Of a stretch of DNA of 64,000 nucleotides, positions 38,904 through 50,718 are shown piece by piece. How positions within the stretch are numbered: position 1 is the first letter of the stretch; each line of letters starts with the position of its first letter. Under the pieces are notes generated by a model. It was not told the origin of the DNA and searched no databases. It was given only the letters and a program-made list of their open reading frames with translations. Source of the DNA: Kluyvera cryocrescens NBRC 102467 (lineage in GTDB: Bacteria > Pseudomonadota > Gammaproteobacteria > Enterobacterales > Enterobacteriaceae); NCBI RefSeq assembly GCF_001571285.1, contig NZ_BCTM01000024.1, forward strand, positions 16,387 to 80,386, written 5' to 3'. The position numbers were made by a program, and so were the translations under genes.

Positions 38904-40163
38904 TTATTCCCCCTGACGCTGGTAATCGTTACGCTGCGCGTTAGCACGGCGTTGGTCCATGATGTTGCCCTGATTGGCAGACGACGTGTTGCTTGCGCTG
39001 CTGCTGGATGAGGATGCAGGCGGCAGGCGCAACAGGTTATTCGCACCACTGCTATCGCTCTTTGCCGCAGGGGCAGCGTTACCGCCTTTGAGCATTTGAT
39101 CCAGCGGCAGAACCATCAGGTTGCCATTTTTGTTGTCGCTAACCAGCACTTTGCGGGTATGGCTCAACACTTTTTCCATGGTCTCGATATACAGACGCTC
39201 GCGGGTAATCTGCGGTGCGGCTTTATATTCTGGCAGGATCTTAGCGAAGCGAGCCACTTCACCCTGCGCTTCCAGCACGGTCTGGGTCTTATACGCACGC
39301 GCTTCTTCCAGAATACGCTGTGCCTGACCGTTCGCACGCGGCTGTACTTCGTTGGTGTACGCTTCCGCTTCACGGATGTACTGCTGCTCGTTCTCACGCG
39401 CGGCAATCGCATCATCAAATGCGGCCTTCACCTCTTCCGGCGGACGAGCGGCCTGGAAGTTGACGTCCAGCAGGGTGATACCCATGTTGTATGGACGAAT
39501 GGTCTCTTCCAGCTCGCGCTGGGTATCGCTACGAATAACGGTACGACCTTCGGTCAGGATACGGTCCATGGTGTATTTGCCGATCACGCCGCGCAGCGCG
39601 CTGTCGGTAGCCTGGCGCAGACTGTCGTCGGCGCTGGTCACGCTAAACAGATAACGCTGAGGATCGGTGATCCGGTACTGCACGTTCATTTCAACGCGCA
39701 CGACGTTTTCGTCGGAGGTCAGCATCACGCCGGATGCGGCCAGTTCACGCACGGCTTCCACGTTCACCGGCGTCACTTCGTCGACAAACGTTGGTTTCCA
39801 GTTCAGACCCGGCTCAACCAGATGGCTAAACTTACCAAAACGCGTCACAACGCCGCGCTCGGCTTCTTTGATGGTATAGAAACCGCTAGCCGCCCAGATA
39901 ACGACCACAGCGGCGGCAGCGATACCGACAATGCGACCGCCCATCGGCGTGCGAGGCCCCTGAGAGGAGTTGCCGGAGCCGCCTTTACCGCCCCCAAAAC
40001 CGCCAAGCTTTTTGCTCAGCTTACGGAAGATATCATCCAAATCCGGCGGCCCCTGATCGCGACCGCCTTTATTTCCATTTCCCCCGGAGTTGCCGCCTTG
40101 ATTATTGCTGCTCCCCCACGGGTCGCGGTCTTGTCCGTTATTACCGGGCTGATTCCACGCCAT
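38904..40163 (-). CDS. hflK: HflK, modulator of FtsH protease
   Basis: A 419-residue partner of HflC. A Gly/Asn-rich cytosolic N-terminus (about 1-75) precedes one membrane helix (IVGIAAAAVVVIWAASGFY, about 79-97). The periplasmic SPFH domain and coiled-coil helix follow, then a Ser/Asn-rich disordered tail (PPASSSSSSASNTSSANQG). Its lambda-lysogeny phenotype comes from control of FtsH. It lies 156 bp downstream of hflX. Confidence 0.97.
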   Translation of the reverse strand: MAWNQPGNNGQDRDPWGSSNNQGGNSGGNGNKGGRDQGPPDLDDIFRKLSKKLGGFGGGKGGSGNSSQGPRTPMGGRIVGIAAAAVVVIWAASGFYTIKEAERGVVTRFGKFSHLVEPGLNWKPTFVDEVTPVNVEAVRELAASGVMLTSDENVVRVEMNVQYRITDPQRYLFSVTSADDSLRQATDSALRGVIGKYTMDRILTEGRTVIRSDTQRELEETIRPYNMGITLLDVNFQAARPPEEVKAAFDDAIAARENEQQYIREAEAYTNEVQPRANGQAQRILEEARAYKTQTVLEAQGEVARFAKILPEYKAAPQITRERLYIETMEKVLSHTRKVLVSDNKNGNLMVLPLDQMLKGGNAAPAAKSDSSGANNLLRLPPASSSSSSASNTSSANQGNIMDQRRANAQRNDYQRQGE

Positions 40164-40319
40164 GTTTATGCTCCATATTTGTTATGCGGTGATATAGCTT
40201 TTCCCAGTTCAGATCTTTTCGCTGTTAACCGCGACTCCATCCTGGTTGTCGCCGTCGCGTTGAGGCGATCTGAACCGCTGGGTGCCCAATGGGCTAATGT
40301 TTTCAGGCAAGCTGCACGG

Positions 40320-41600
40320 TCAGACGACGTAGTCTGTCAGTGTCGGTTCTTGTTTACAGAGGCGACGCCAGTCGACAATCGGCATGCGAACCTGCAATTT
40401 GACGCAGCCGTCATCCTCCATCCACTCTTTTTCGATTGCCTGAAGCTGATAAAAGCGACTACGCAAACGCCCTTCCTTCGGAGGTAAACGCAGCGTGTGC
40501 TGCGCGACTTCGCCGGAGAGCAGTTCCGTCAACGCCTGAAAAAGAAGTGGTACCCCTACTCCGGTTTGCGCAGACAGCCACACCCGAATAGGTTTGTTCT
40601 CTTCATCTCTATCGATACGCGGTTCAAACTCATCGAGCATATCGATTTTGTTCATCACCAGCAGAGTCGGGATCTCATGTGCATCAATCTCTTCGAGCAC
40701 CGTATCAACCGCATCGATATTTTCCTGCACGCGAACATCTGCGGCATCAATCACGTGGAGCAGCAGCGTCGCTTCGCGGGTTTCCTGCAATGTGGCTTTA
40801 AACGCCGCCACGAGGTCATGCGGCAGATGGCGAATAAAACCAACGGTATCGGCTAATACCGTTTCACCTACATCCGCAACATCAATACGACGCAGCGTCG
40901 GATCGAGGGTAGCGAACAGCTGATCGGCGGCGTAGACCTCCGCCTCAGTCAGATGGTTAAACAGCGTCGATTTCCCGGCGTTGGTGTACCCCACCAACGA
41001 TACCGTCGGAACATCGGCTTTGACGCGCGAACGGCGTCCTTGCTCACGCTGTTTGGCAACCCTTTCGATACGCGAGAGGATTTGCATAATGCGATTACGC
41101 AGCAAACGACGGTCAGTTTCGAGCTGGGTTTCACCCGGGCCACGCAAACCGATCCCGCCTTTTTGTCTTTCAAGGTGCGTCCAGCCGCGTACGAGGCGTG
41201 TCGCCAGGTGGCGCAACTGCGCGAGCTCAACCTGCAGCTTACCTTCATGGGTACGTGCGCGTTGGGCAAAAATATCTAAAATTAGACCTGTGCGATCAAT
41301 CACCCGGCATTCACACAAACGCTCGAGGTTACGTTCCTGCGCGGGGCTAAGTGCATGATCAAACAGCACAACGGAAGCGCCTGTCGCTTTTACGGCTTCC
41401 GCAATTTCGACAGCCTTACCTTCACCAACAAAATACTTTGGGTGCGGGGCTTTACGGCTACCGGTAATCACCTGCATTGCTTCGACACCAGCGGAAGAGA
41501 CCAGGGATTCAAACTCCTGAAGGTCTTCCATATCTTTGTCTTGCGTAAAATAGATGTGTACCAGCACCGCCTGCTCACCGGCGTCATAACGGTCAAACAA
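40320..41600 (-). CDS. hflX: HflX, ribosome-associated GTPase
   Basis: A 426-residue GTPase that splits stalled 70S ribosomes after heat shock. The N-terminal ND1 domain (about 20-190) has the Gly-rich [16 protein letters not shown]. The G domain has G1 GYTNAGKS, G3 DTVGF and G4 NKID. The start is TTG at 41600 with AGGAG nine bases upstream, giving the E. coli length. It follows hfq after 75 bp in the mutL-miaA-hfq superoperon. Confidence 0.97.
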   Translation of the reverse strand: MFDRYDAGEQAVLVHIYFTQDKDMEDLQEFESLVSSAGVEAMQVITGSRKAPHPKYFVGEGKAVEIAEAVKATGASVVLFDHALSPAQERNLERLCECRVIDRTGLILDIFAQRARTHEGKLQVELAQLRHLATRLVRGWTHLERQKGGIGLRGPGETQLETDRRLLRNRIMQILSRIERVAKQREQGRRSRVKADVPTVSLVGYTNAGKSTLFNHLTEAEVYAADQLFATLDPTLRRIDVADVGETVLADTVGFIRHLPHDLVAAFKATLQETREATLLLHVIDAADVRVQENIDAVDTVLEEIDAHEIPTLLVMNKIDMLDEFEPRIDRDEENKPIRVWLSAQTGVGVPLLFQALTELLSGEVAQHTLRLPPKEGRLRSRFYQLQAIEKEWMEDDGCVKLQVRMPIVDWRRLCKQEPTLTDYVV

Positions 41601-41675
41601 GCGTTATATCTCCTGAAATACCAGCGGGGAACCTCAATGATTCGGCTCCCCGACATGGATTAACAGCCATCAACC

Positions 41676-41993
<318 letters not shown>

Positions 41994-42113
41994 TTATATG
42001 CTTATTTGTACTTATACACTTCGTCTTCCAGGCCACGAAGCCGCAACCTGTTCGATTTGCGTATGAACCTTACGATTCGAAAATTGCGCACGATACGACT
42101 CAATTGTACACAT

Positions 42114-43064
42114 TCAGTCTACACTAGCACCCACTACCTGTATTACTTGACTAAACGACTGCTCCGGCTGCTCACTATCTAACCAATGAACGCCTTCCCA
42201 ACCGCGTAGCCACGTCACCTGGCGTTTCGCTAGCTGTCTCGTGGCACAAACTCCTCTATAAACCATTTCATCATAAGAGATTTCGCCTTCAAGGTATGAC
42301 CACATCTGGCGATATCCCACACAACGAATGGAAGGCATATCCGTATGCAAATCTCCACGGGCAAATAGCGCCCGCACTTCTGCTTCAAAACCTGAAGCTA
42401 ACATCTGATGAAAACGCTGCTCAATGCGTTGATGGAGCAGTTCACGGCTCGCCGGGGCGATGGCGAACTGATGCACCTTGTAGGGTAGAGCGTCTCCTGA
42501 CGTTTGTGTCAGCTCCGTTAAAGTTTTACCCGAAATGAAAAAAACTTCCAGTGCTCGGGAAAGTCTTTGCGGATCATTTGGATGTATACGCTCAGCCGCG
42601 ACGGGGTCTATCTCCCGCAGCTGCTGGTGCAGCGCCATCCAACCTTGCTCTTCCGCCTGCTGTTCAATCCGCGCCCGAACTTCCGGGTCTGCAGAAGGAA
42701 GCGGCGATAACCCTTCTAATAACGCTTTGAAATATAACATTGTGCCACCGACCAGCAGGGGGATTTTCCCTGCTGCGGTGATCTCCGCCATCTGCGCGAG
42801 CGCATCACGACGAAAATCCGCCGCCGAATAGGCCTGCGACGGATCGAGAATGTCCAACAGCCGGTGCGGCGCTGCTTGCAGCTCTTCCGCGGTCGGCTTG
42901 GCGGTGCCGATGTCCATCCCTCGATAAATAAGGGCGGAATCCACACTAATCAACTCTACTGGCAAAACTTTACGTAATTCAATCGCCAGCGCCGTTTTGC
43001 CCGAAGCGGTTGGTCCCATTAAAAAAATTGCCTTAGGCAGGCTCGCCTCGGTTACATCACTCAT
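42114..43064 (-). CDS. miaA: tRNA dimethylallyltransferase MiaA
   Basis: MiaA adds a dimethylallyl group to A37 of tRNAs that read UNN codons. The 316-residue protein has a Walker A GPTASGKT (17-24), [16 protein letters not shown], and the C-terminal tRNA-binding segment RCVGYRQMW. Its start overlaps the end of mutL by 8 bp, which implies coupled translation. Confidence 0.98.
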   Translation of the reverse strand: MSDVTEASLPKAIFLMGPTASGKTALAIELRKVLPVELISVDSALIYRGMDIGTAKPTAEELQAAPHRLLDILDPSQAYSAADFRRDALAQMAEITAAGKIPLLVGGTMLYFKALLEGLSPLPSADPEVRARIEQQAEEQGWMALHQQLREIDPVAAERIHPNDPQRLSRALEVFFISGKTLTELTQTSGDALPYKVHQFAIAPASRELLHQRIEQRFHQMLASGFEAEVRALFARGDLHTDMPSIRCVGYRQMWSYLEGEISYDEMVYRGVCATRQLAKRQVTWLRGWEGVHWLDSEQPEQSFSQVIQVVGASVD

Positions 43065-44913
43065 TTCGTAGGGCGTTCATCGCAGAATCTAAATCAACAG
43101 GTTGCAACAGGCCGCCTGGTGGTGCTTTGACCAACTGCGGGCAAAGACGTTCAACGTCTGCCAGCATGGCAATCGCCTGCGCGGTATTCCACTGCGCGTG
43201 ATCGCTCGTTAAATTACGGGCTAACCACTGCGCGACGTTACCGGCATCGACATGAGTCTGACCCACCAGGTAGCCTATCAGTTCAGGAATCAAGATTTGT
43301 AAATTTTGTTGGCGTAAGGGTAAAGGCACCGCGCGAATCGTGGCATGCTGGCCTTCCAGCAATATTTCAATCCCCAACGTATTCAGCGTGGCCTTCGCAC
43401 CTTCCAGCGTTTGCTTTTCGGCCTCCGTCACCTTAAGGCGCAGTGGGATCAGCAACGGCTGAGCGCAAATCGTTGTTTCGCCAGGCGTCAACTGCGCCTG
43501 ACGCAACCAGCGTTCGGCAACGGGTAAAGCCAGCAGGCTAAGCTTGCCGCTGCGCTCCAGCAGCGCACACTCATCGGCAAGAATCGCCAGTACGCGCCCA
43601 AAACTCTGGCTATGTCCCGCCAGGTTTTCTGCCGCCGGTTTCGACGGCTCCGGGCGCTTGACCGGAGTATCAAGCAGTTGGCGGTAGAGCGCACCCTGCT
43701 GTTTGTGATAGCCCGGCTGAGCGTTTGGCCAGCTTGCGCCACCGCTGCTAGCGCGAGAAGGAGCATCGCCATTGGCCGACGGGTAACGCACAGCGGCGGG
43801 TTCACGCGCTATCGCCGGCTCAGCAAATTGGTTACGTCCCGCGGCGATGCGGTTTTCCGGCAGGGCACGCGCCGCAGGCTCATCATCGTTTGCCAACGGT
43901 AAAGGTGCGTCCAACTGCTGCTGCAACACGCTCAGCACGCCCTGGTAGATAAAATCATGCACCAATCGCGACTGGTGAAAACGGACTTCATGCTTGGCCG
44001 GGTGCACGTTCACATCCACCTGGTGCGGATCGATGTCGAGATACAGCACAAACGCTGGCTGCTGATCCGCACCGAGCTTATCTTCACACGCTTGTCGAAT
44101 GGCGTGGTTAATCAGCCGGTCGCGCATCATACGCCCGTTCACGTAGCAATACTGAATTTCCGCCAGTGCCGTGGTGGTGTGCTTCGGATCCGCCACCCAG
44201 CCGTGCAGCGCCAGGTCGCCGTGCTGCCACTCAATGGCCAACGCCTGCTCGAGGAACGGTACGCCGCAGATAGCACCCAAGCGACGCTCTTTCGACGCCC
44301 CCTCGGCCACCGCCCGATATTGGCGGATAGCTTTGCCATTGTGGCTCAGGTTGAAGCTCACATCGAAGCGCGCCAGCGCAATACGGCGAATGATTTCATC
44401 AATGTGGTTAAATTCGGTTTTTTCGGTGCGCATAAACTTGCGCCGCGCCGGCGTGTTGTAGAACAGGTCCAGCACCTCGAGCGTCGTCCCGACCGGGTGC
44501 GCCGCAGGTTTGACGGTCACCGCCTGATCGCGGCCTTCGGCATAGGCCTGCCAGGCTTCAGCCTGCTCAGCCGTGCGCGACGTAAGCGTCAGACGTGCGA
44601 CCGAGCTAATACTCGCCAGCGCTTCCCCACGAAAACCCAGGCTGACAATCGCTTCAAGATCGTCGAGAGAGGCAATTTTACTGGTGGCATGTCGCGCCAG
44701 CGCCAGCGCCAGCTCGTCTTTCTTGATCCCGCAGCCGTTATCGCGAATACGGATAAGCTTGGCACCGCCGCGTTCAATATCAATATCGATGCGGGTTGCC
44801 CCCGCATCGAGACTGTTTTCCACCAGTTCTTTCACTACCGATGCAGGACGCTCCACCACTTCACCCGCAGCAATCTGGTTAGCAAGCTGTGGCGGTAAAA
44901 CCTGAATCGGCAT
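43057..44913 (-). CDS. mutL: DNA mismatch repair protein MutL
   Basis: MutL links MutS mismatch recognition to MutH and UvrD. The 618-residue protein has an N-terminal GHKL ATPase (about 1-335) with [16 protein letters not shown] and [11 protein letters not shown] variable Ala/Pro-rich linker (about 340-430) leads to the C-terminal dimerisation domain (about 435-618). The linker is where length differs most between relatives. It lies 10 bp after amiB and overlaps miaA. Confidence 0.98.
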   Translation of the reverse strand: MPIQVLPPQLANQIAAGEVVERPASVVKELVENSLDAGATRIDIDIERGGAKLIRIRDNGCGIKKDELALALARHATSKIASLDDLEAIVSLGFRGEALASISSVARLTLTSRTAEQAEAWQAYAEGRDQAVTVKPAAHPVGTTLEVLDLFYNTPARRKFMRTEKTEFNHIDEIIRRIALARFDVSFNLSHNGKAIRQYRAVAEGASKERRLGAICGVPFLEQALAIEWQHGDLALHGWVADPKHTTTALAEIQYCYVNGRMMRDRLINHAIRQACEDKLGADQQPAFVLYLDIDPHQVDVNVHPAKHEVRFHQSRLVHDFIYQGVLSVLQQQLDAPLPLANDDEPAARALPENRIAAGRNQFAEPAIAREPAAVRYPSANGDAPSRASSGGASWPNAQPGYHKQQGALYRQLLDTPVKRPEPSKPAAENLAGHSQSFGRVLAILADECALLERSGKLSLLALPVAERWLRQAQLTPGETTICAQPLLIPLRLKVTEAEKQTLEGAKATLNTLGIEILLEGQHATIRAVPLPLRQQNLQILIPELIGYLVGQTHVDAGNVAQWLARNLTSDHAQWNTAQAIAMLADVERLCPQLVKAPPGGLLQPVDLDSAMNALRNE

Positions 44914-44922
44914 GAATACTCC

Positions 44923-46296
44923 TTAGTTAATGAGCGTCCGGGTAGAGGATGCTGCGCTGGCAGTCTGCGACTGTTCGTCACGAGGGCCGGATTGTATCGG
45001 ATGCGCGGTAAAATAGTTACGTAAACCGGTATAAATGGCTTCCGCGATTTTCTGCTGGTAGTCATCGCTCCCCAGCAGTCGTTCTTCGCCACTGTTACTG
45101 ATAAAACCGGTTTCAACAAGAATTGAGGGGATATCCGGCGAGCGCAGCACGCCAAGGCTGGCATGCTCAGGGCGTCGTTTATGCAAATTTCCCACGCGCT
45201 GTAGTTGACCGATCACGCTGGTTGCCACATCATACCCTACGCGCTGCGAATGACCGAATTGCAGATCCAGCACCGCCTGGCTCAGGTAAGGATCAGCCTG
45301 ACTGTTGGCCAGTACGTCACCGGCACCACCGAGCAGTTCGGACTGCTTCTCATGCTGCTCCAGCCAACCGGCCATTTCACTATTCGCGCGACGGTTCGAC
45401 AGCACCCACACTGAAGCGCCGGTGGCATCGCGATTTGGTGCAGCATCCGCGTGAATCGACACCAGGAAATGCGCATTTTGCTTACGCGCAACGTCGGAAC
45501 GCCCCATCACCGAAATAAAGTAGTCGCCATCGCGGGTCAACACGCCACGGAACATCGGATCGTCGTTCAACAGCGCTCGAAGCTTGCGCGCAATGGCGAT
45601 AGTGACGTTTTTCTCACGCGTACCGCCAGGGCCAATAGCGCCCGGATCCTGGCCACCGTGGCCGGCATCGATGGCGATAATCACTTTGTCACCGGAAGCG
45701 ACGCGCGCGCGCGCGGCCGGACGCGGCGTTGGCGCGATCGTGCTGGCAATAGCAGGCTGACGCTCACGGCTAAAGCTGCCATTGTTGTTACTGCTGCTAC
45801 TGCTGCTGCCACCGCTAAACGGATTACGCGCAGGCTGGGAAGGAGCCGGCGCGATAACCGGCGTTTCTACCCGCTTCGCGACCACTGGAGGCGGCGGTGG
45901 TGGTGGTGGCGTATCGGCGTTGATGGTAAACACAACGGTATAGTTAGCCCCGTTTTGCTGTTTCACCGCGCGCGTTTTGCCATTTTCCGTCAAATCGACC
46001 ACCAGCCGCAGCGACTGATCGTCCTTCGGCGTGGCGGAACGAATGCCTTTTACCAGATTGTTACCGCTAAAACGCAGCGGCAGCCCCTGAATCACGCCCG
46101 TTTGCTTGATATCCAGCACCACGCTGCGTTTATCATCCTGGCTGAAGTTATATTCCGGATCGCCCATAAAGCTAAACGTGATACGCGCCTGCGTTTCACT
46201 GTTCGCCACCTGAATATCAGACAAGCTCGCCGCCAGAGCCGGTGCACAGACCAGCATCAGCGCAGCGATCAACCACCCTTTTGCGCGAATAATCAT
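44923..46296 (-). CDS. amiB: N-acetylmuramoyl-L-alanine amidase AmiB
   Basis: A 457-residue periplasmic amidase that splits septal peptidoglycan, activated by EnvC. A signal peptide ([15 protein letters not shown], about 8-22) precedes the AMIN domain (about 25-125). A linker with a run of prolines (PPPPPPPP) and a Ser/Asn tract leads to the amidase_3 domain (about 225-440) with zinc-site motifs [11 protein letters not shown] and SIHADAAPN. The ATG at 46296 is chosen over an in-frame ATG at 46344, since it begins the signal peptide. It is followed by mutL after 10 bp. Confidence 0.96.
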   Translation of the reverse strand: MIIRAKGWLIAALMLVCAPALAASLSDIQVANSETQARITFSFMGDPEYNFSQDDKRSVVLDIKQTGVIQGLPLRFSGNNLVKGIRSATPKDDQSLRLVVDLTENGKTRAVKQQNGANYTVVFTINADTPPPPPPPPVVAKRVETPVIAPAPSQPARNPFSGGSSSSSSNNNGSFSRERQPAIASTIAPTPRPAARARVASGDKVIIAIDAGHGGQDPGAIGPGGTREKNVTIAIARKLRALLNDDPMFRGVLTRDGDYFISVMGRSDVARKQNAHFLVSIHADAAPNRDATGASVWVLSNRRANSEMAGWLEQHEKQSELLGGAGDVLANSQADPYLSQAVLDLQFGHSQRVGYDVATSVIGQLQRVGNLHKRRPEHASLGVLRSPDIPSILVETGFISNSGEERLLGSDDYQQKIAEAIYTGLRNYFTAHPIQSGPRDEQSQTASAASSTRTLIN

Positions 46297-46312
46297 CCTG
46301 CGATCCCTAAAA

Positions 46313-46774
46313 TTAACCGGCAAACCGCGCCAGCAGAGACTCACCTAATGAGGAGACCGCAGCGATGCGCGCCTCACGCCCTTGCGCCTGGTAATCTAAG
46401 TGTATTTCGATATCCGGCTCGGGCAGAACACTGGTGCCCTGTTGCGGCCATTCCACCAGGCAAATGGCATCGTCAGTAAAGTAATCGCGGATCCCCATAA
46501 ATTCGAGCTCCTCGGGATCGGCAAGGCGGTACAGATCGAAGTGGTAGACCATGAGCTTATCGAGCTGATACGGCTCAACAAGGGTATAAGTTGGACTTTT
46601 GACGTTGCCGTTATGGCCCAGCGCCTGCAGAAATCCGCGGCTAAAGGTGGTTTTACCTGCGCCTAAGTCGCCATACAGATAGATGACCGTTGCGCCGAGA
46701 CAGGCCTGCGCCACTCGGTTGCCAAGGTCCAGGGTTGCCTGCTCATCAGGTAAAGGAATCACTCGATTAATCAT
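46313..46774 (-). CDS. tsaE: tRNA threonylcarbamoyladenosine biosynthesis ATPase TsaE
   Basis: TsaE is the ATPase that drives TsaBCD-dependent t6A37 synthesis on ANN-decoding tRNAs. The 153-residue protein has Walker [16 protein letters not shown] (about 36-50) and YTLVEPY, typical of the family. Its start overlaps nnr by 8 bp, and amiB starts 16 bp downstream. Essential in E. coli. Confidence 0.98.
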   Translation of the reverse strand: MINRVIPLPDEQATLDLGNRVAQACLGATVIYLYGDLGAGKTTFSRGFLQALGHNGNVKSPTYTLVEPYQLDKLMVYHFDLYRLADPEELEFMGIRDYFTDDAICLVEWPQQGTSVLPEPDIEIHLDYQAQGREARIAAVSSLGESLLARFAG

Positions 46775-48293
46775 GGTTTACGTCAATCACATCCGGGTTA
46801 ACAACACGCCGTAGCGTGGAAAAGAGATCGGTCGCCAACATGCCGCGGGTGCCATAGCGCGCCGCCAGTTCATCGGCCGCTGCACCGTGGGCGATACACC
46901 CTACGCAGGCTGCATCATACGGCGATAATGCCTGCCCCAGCAATGCGCCAATGATGCCCGAAAGCACATCGCCCATTCCACCGCTGGCCATACCGGCATT
47001 TCCGGCATCAATTATGCTTATCACACCGCGTTCATCGGCAACGATTGTCCCCGCCCCTTTCAGCACGACGACGCCTCCGTACCGTTGTACCAGACGCTGA
47101 GCAGAAAATAAGCGATCGTTCTCAATTTCCGCCACTGAACAACTCAGCAGACGCGCGGCCTCACCGGGATGCGGTGTGATCACGCGATTGTGACGTTTAT
47201 CCGGATTGATTGCCAGTAGGTTCAGCGCATCGGCATCCCACAGCGTGGGTTTGCGGAAATTATCTATTTTGCGCAGCGCCTGCGTCCCCCACGGGGCCTG
47301 CCCCAGGCCGGGACCAATCACCACCACATCCGCCCATTCCAGGCTTTCATCCAGCGACTGCGGTGTGAGTTCATCAACCATCAATTCCGGGCGTGCCGTG
47401 ATGATTGGCGCGATGTTTTCCACACGCGTGAGCACTTTCACCAATCCTGCCCCCGCACGTAGCGCGGCTTCTCCGGCCATACGAATGGCGCCAGCGGTCC
47501 CCCGATCGCCACCGATCAGCACCAGGCGTCCATGATCGCCTTTGTGCGAAGTCGGACGCCGTGGGGTAAACCACTGCGACAACTGTGAGGCATCGAGACG
47601 ATGAACATGCGTTTGCTGTTTTGCCAGCCACGCTTCCAGACCCAGCGCATGATGGCGAAGCTGGCCAACCACATCGCGCGCTTTGCCCGTCAGTAGACCC
47701 GGTTTGAGGGCGATAAACGTGATGGTATATGCCGCATGGATCACGGCGCCCGGCGTGGTCCCAGTTTGGGCATTGAGGCCGGAGGGAATATCCAACGCAA
47801 TAATCGGGGCCGGAAAAAGGTTCGCCTGCTCAATCAACCCCGCCACGTTCTCACGCGGCGCGTTGTGTAATCCGGTACCGAGCAGAGCATCAATAATTAA
47901 GTCCACGTCCTGCGGCCATGGGATATCCGTCTGATGAATGGTTCCGCCGCTTGCAAGCCACGCCTGATGGGCCGTGTGCGCCTCTTCCGGCAGTGGCTTA
48001 TCAACGGTCTGGGCCATGAGCGTCACGCGAATACCCGCGGCTTGCGCCAGACGAGCGACAACGTAGCCATCGCCACCGTTATTACCGTGACCGCACAATA
48101 TCAGCCAATGCGCGGCTGCAGGATACGCGCTACGCGCCATATCAAACGCGGCCTTTCCGGCGCGCTCCATCAGTTCATAAAGGGAAATGCCGAGACTCTC
48201 TGCCGCCGTTTTTTCGGCGCGACGCAGTTCGTCCGCAGGCCAAATGGAGTGTGGTATACTTTGGGGGATTCTTGTCAATGTATGGTCCGTCAT
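46767..48293 (-). CDS. nnr: Bifunctional NAD(P)H-hydrate repair enzyme Nnr
   Basis: Nnr repairs hydrated NAD(P)H. The N-terminal domain (about 20-220; [17 protein letters not shown]) is the NAD(P)HX epimerase. The C-terminal domain (about 230-505; [20 protein letters not shown], then HPGEAARLL and [16 protein letters not shown]) is the ADP-dependent dehydratase. The ATG at 48293 gives about 508 residues; an in-frame ATG at 48314 would lie inside queG's 5' end. Its start codon overlaps that of queG on the other strand inside a CATG. Confidence 0.96.
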   Translation of the reverse strand: MTDHTLTRIPQSIPHSIWPADELRRAEKTAAESLGISLYELMERAGKAAFDMARSAYPAAAHWLILCGHGNNGGDGYVVARLAQAAGIRVTLMAQTVDKPLPEEAHTAHQAWLASGGTIHQTDIPWPQDVDLIIDALLGTGLHNAPRENVAGLIEQANLFPAPIIALDIPSGLNAQTGTTPGAVIHAAYTITFIALKPGLLTGKARDVVGQLRHHALGLEAWLAKQQTHVHRLDASQLSQWFTPRRPTSHKGDHGRLVLIGGDRGTAGAIRMAGEAALRAGAGLVKVLTRVENIAPIITARPELMVDELTPQSLDESLEWADVVVIGPGLGQAPWGTQALRKIDNFRKPTLWDADALNLLAINPDKRHNRVITPHPGEAARLLSCSVAEIENDRLFSAQRLVQRYGGVVVLKGAGTIVADERGVISIIDAGNAGMASGGMGDVLSGIIGALLGQALSPYDAACVGCIAHGAAADELAARYGTRGMLATDLFSTLRRVVNPDVIDVNHD

Positions 48294-49431
48294 GTCACAG
48301 CCCCTCGATCTCAATCAATTAGCGCAACAAATCAAACAATGGGGCACTGAACTCGGTTTTCAGCAGGTCGGTATTACTGACACCGATCTCAGCGAGGCCG
48401 AACCTAAACTACAGGCATGGCTGGATAAACAATACCACGGCGAGATGGATTGGATGGCACGCCACGGCATGATGCGCGCTCGTCCCCACGAACTGCAGCC
48501 CGGAACGCTCCGGGTGATTAGCGTTCGCATGAATTATCTTCCCGCCAATGCGGCATTTGCCCGCACGCTGAAAAACCCCGAGCTCGGATACGTCAGCCGT
48601 TATGCCCTAGGGCGTGATTATCATAAGCTGTTGCGTAACCGCCTTAAAAAGCTCGGTGAAATGATTCAGGAACAGTGTGTCTCGCTGAATTTTAGACCGT
48701 TTGTCGACTCTGCGCCTATTCTTGAACGCCCATTAGCGGAAAAAGCAGGAATTGGCTGGACGGGTAAGCACTCACTAATCCTAAATCGCGATGCCGGAAC
48801 GTTCTTTTTCCTTGGCGAATTGTTAGTCGATATCCCTCTGCCCATCGATCGGCCGGTAGCTGAAGAGTGCGGACGATGCGTCGCGTGCATGACCATCTGC
48901 CCGACCGGCGCGATTGTCGAACCCTATACCGTCGATGCCCGGCGCTGCATTTCCTATCTGACTATCGAACTGGAGGGCGCAATTCCGGAAGAGTTTCGTC
49001 CGCTCATCGGCAATCGTATTTACGGTTGCGACGACTGCCAGCTTATCTGCCCATGGAACCGTTTTTCGCAGTTAACCGATGAAGAGGACTTCAGCCCACG
49101 CAAAGCCCTGCATTCTCCCGAACTCATCGAGCTGTTCGCCTGGACAGAAGCCTGGTTCCTGAAAGTTACCGAAGGCTCGGCGATCCGTCGTATCGGTCAT
49201 TTGCGCTGGCTGCGAAATATTGCCGTCGCGCTCGGCAATGCGCCGTGGAGTGAAGGTGTACTTAATGCCCTGGAAAGCCGCCGAGGTGAGCACCCACTAC
49301 TCGATGAACACATTGAATGGGCGGTTGCGCAGCAAATTGCCCGCCGAAATGAGGGAGCAATCGAGGTGCAGTTGCCGAAGAAACAGCGTCTGGTGAGAGT
49401 GGTGGAAAAAGGCTTACCGCGCGATGCCTAA
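48292..49431 (+). CDS. queG: Epoxyqueuosine reductase QueG
   Basis: QueG catalyses the last step of queuosine synthesis, reducing epoxyqueuosine in tRNA with cobalamin and two [4Fe-4S] clusters. The 379-residue protein has cluster motifs CGRCVACMTICPTGA (about 200-214) and CDDCQLICPW (about 247-256), and a C-terminal HEAT-like tRNA-binding region (RIGHLRWLRNIAVALG). The ATG at 48292 gives the E. coli length. It is divergent from nnr with overlapping start codons. Confidence 0.97.
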   Translation: MSQPLDLNQLAQQIKQWGTELGFQQVGITDTDLSEAEPKLQAWLDKQYHGEMDWMARHGMMRARPHELQPGTLRVISVRMNYLPANAAFARTLKNPELGYVSRYALGRDYHKLLRNRLKKLGEMIQEQCVSLNFRPFVDSAPILERPLAEKAGIGWTGKHSLILNRDAGTFFFLGELLVDIPLPIDRPVAEECGRCVACMTICPTGAIVEPYTVDARRCISYLTIELEGAIPEEFRPLIGNRIYGCDDCQLICPWNRFSQLTDEEDFSPRKALHSPELIELFAWTEAWFLKVTEGSAIRRIGHLRWLRNIAVALGNAPWSEGVLNALESRRGEHPLLDEHIEWAVAQQIARRNEGAIEVQLPKKQRLVRVVEKGLPRDA

Positions 49432-49700
49432 GATACTCACAGCCTGTGAGTAAAAATAAAAACACATTGCGTTTCAACATGCCAAATTTCGTCAAGCGAT
49501 CTCGATAACATTTTGAAATGATATATCTCGTTATATTTCAATGAGATAAATTAACGCGTAAAAACCTCAAAAAAGTTAGCATGCGAAGAAGATGGCGACA
49601 GGCTGTGGATAACTCTGTTCACAAGAGTATTTCAGGAACGAAAAAAACAACCTCAACGAATGATTTCATTGTGGAAGTAATTTGGATTTGGAAGAAAATT

Positions 49701-49776
<76 letters not shown>

Positions 49777-49810
49777 TTGGGTGTGTCTACTGCTACTGCT
49801 TTCAAATTTT

Positions 49811-49886
<76 letters not shown>

Positions 49887-49946
49887 AAAATCTGGCAATT
49901 TTTGTTGCTGTCGTAATTCGCATTTCTGCTTCGTTACGGGAGGCGC

Positions 49947-49974
49947 ATTATACGAGAATTCTTTCCCCCTGCAA
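49947..49974 (-). promoter_or_regulatory. Promoter of the tRNA-Gly genes with stringent-type discriminator
   Basis: On the minus strand: -35-like TTGCAG, 16-bp spacer, perfect -10 TATAAT, then GCGCCTCCC. The GC-rich discriminator after the -10 is typical of stable-RNA promoters controlled by ppGpp/DksA. Confidence 0.75.
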
Positions 49975-50066
49975 CCCCCCCTGAAGCGATTTTTTATTTT
50001 TTTCGTTCAAGTGCTGGATAAATCGGCAGATTGCCTATTTTAGCGCCAATTCATCCCTTTAGCACG

Positions 50067-50612
50067 TTAAAGCTGAATAAAATGTTCGCGATAGTAGGCT
50101 AACTCGGCCACCGACTCGCGGATATCATCCATCGCCTGATGAGTGCCCTGTTTTTTAAAGCCAGGCAGAATTTCTGGCTTCCAGCGACGCGCCAGCTCTT
50201 TTAAGGTACTGACATCCAGATAGCGATAGTGGAAATAGGACTCCAGCTCCGGCATGTATTTAAACAGGAAGCGACGATCCTGGCCGATACTGTTACCGCA
50301 GATTGGCGATTTGCCCTGCGGCACCCACTGCTTGAGAAATTCCAGCGTCGCCAGTTCCGCTTCACGATCGCCCAAGGTACTGGCCTTCACGCGTTCAACC
50401 AGCCCGCTGCCGGTATGAGTGCGAACATTCCAGTCGTCCATCAGCGCCAACTGCGCATCAGACTGGTGGACAGCAATGGTCGGCCCTTCCGCCAGGATAT
50501 TCAGCTGTGCATCGGTCACCAGCGTGGCGATTTCAATAATGCGATCGCGCTCGGGATCCAGACCCGTCATCTCCAGATCGATCCAAATCAGGTTGTTTTC
50601 ATCTGCACTCAT
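50067..50612 (-). CDS. orn: Oligoribonuclease
   Basis: Orn is an essential DEDDh exonuclease that degrades 2-5-nt RNAs, including pGpG. The 181-residue protein shows motif [11 protein letters not shown], motif [13 protein letters not shown] and motif [14 protein letters not shown] with the catalytic His and Asp. The ATG at 50612 has GGTGG-type sequence upstream and gives the E. coli length; an in-frame ATG at 50624 adds four residues. Divergent from rsgA. Confidence 0.98.
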   Translation of the reverse strand: MSADENNLIWIDLEMTGLDPERDRIIEIATLVTDAQLNILAEGPTIAVHQSDAQLALMDDWNVRTHTGSGLVERVKASTLGDREAELATLEFLKQWVPQGKSPICGNSIGQDRRFLFKYMPELESYFHYRYLDVSTLKELARRWKPEILPGFKKQGTHQAMDDIRESVAELAYYREHFIQL

Positions 50613-50718
50613 GTTATTTTCCACCCTTCTGTCTTACCTGCCGCGGTAGGTTAACTAGTATTAATTAGCGTGTATCATAGAGGTTTTGCCCAACATGGGC
50701 GACCAGGAGTCAGCACGA

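Noticed and set aside
39096..40487. A 463-codon open frame on the + strand opposite hflK and the end of hflX.
   Set aside because: It is antisense to well-recognised genes, has no domain or ribosome-binding site, and arises from codon bias of the real frame.
43957..44898. A 313-codon + strand frame opposite mutL.
   Set aside because: Shadow of mutL, without start signals or motifs.
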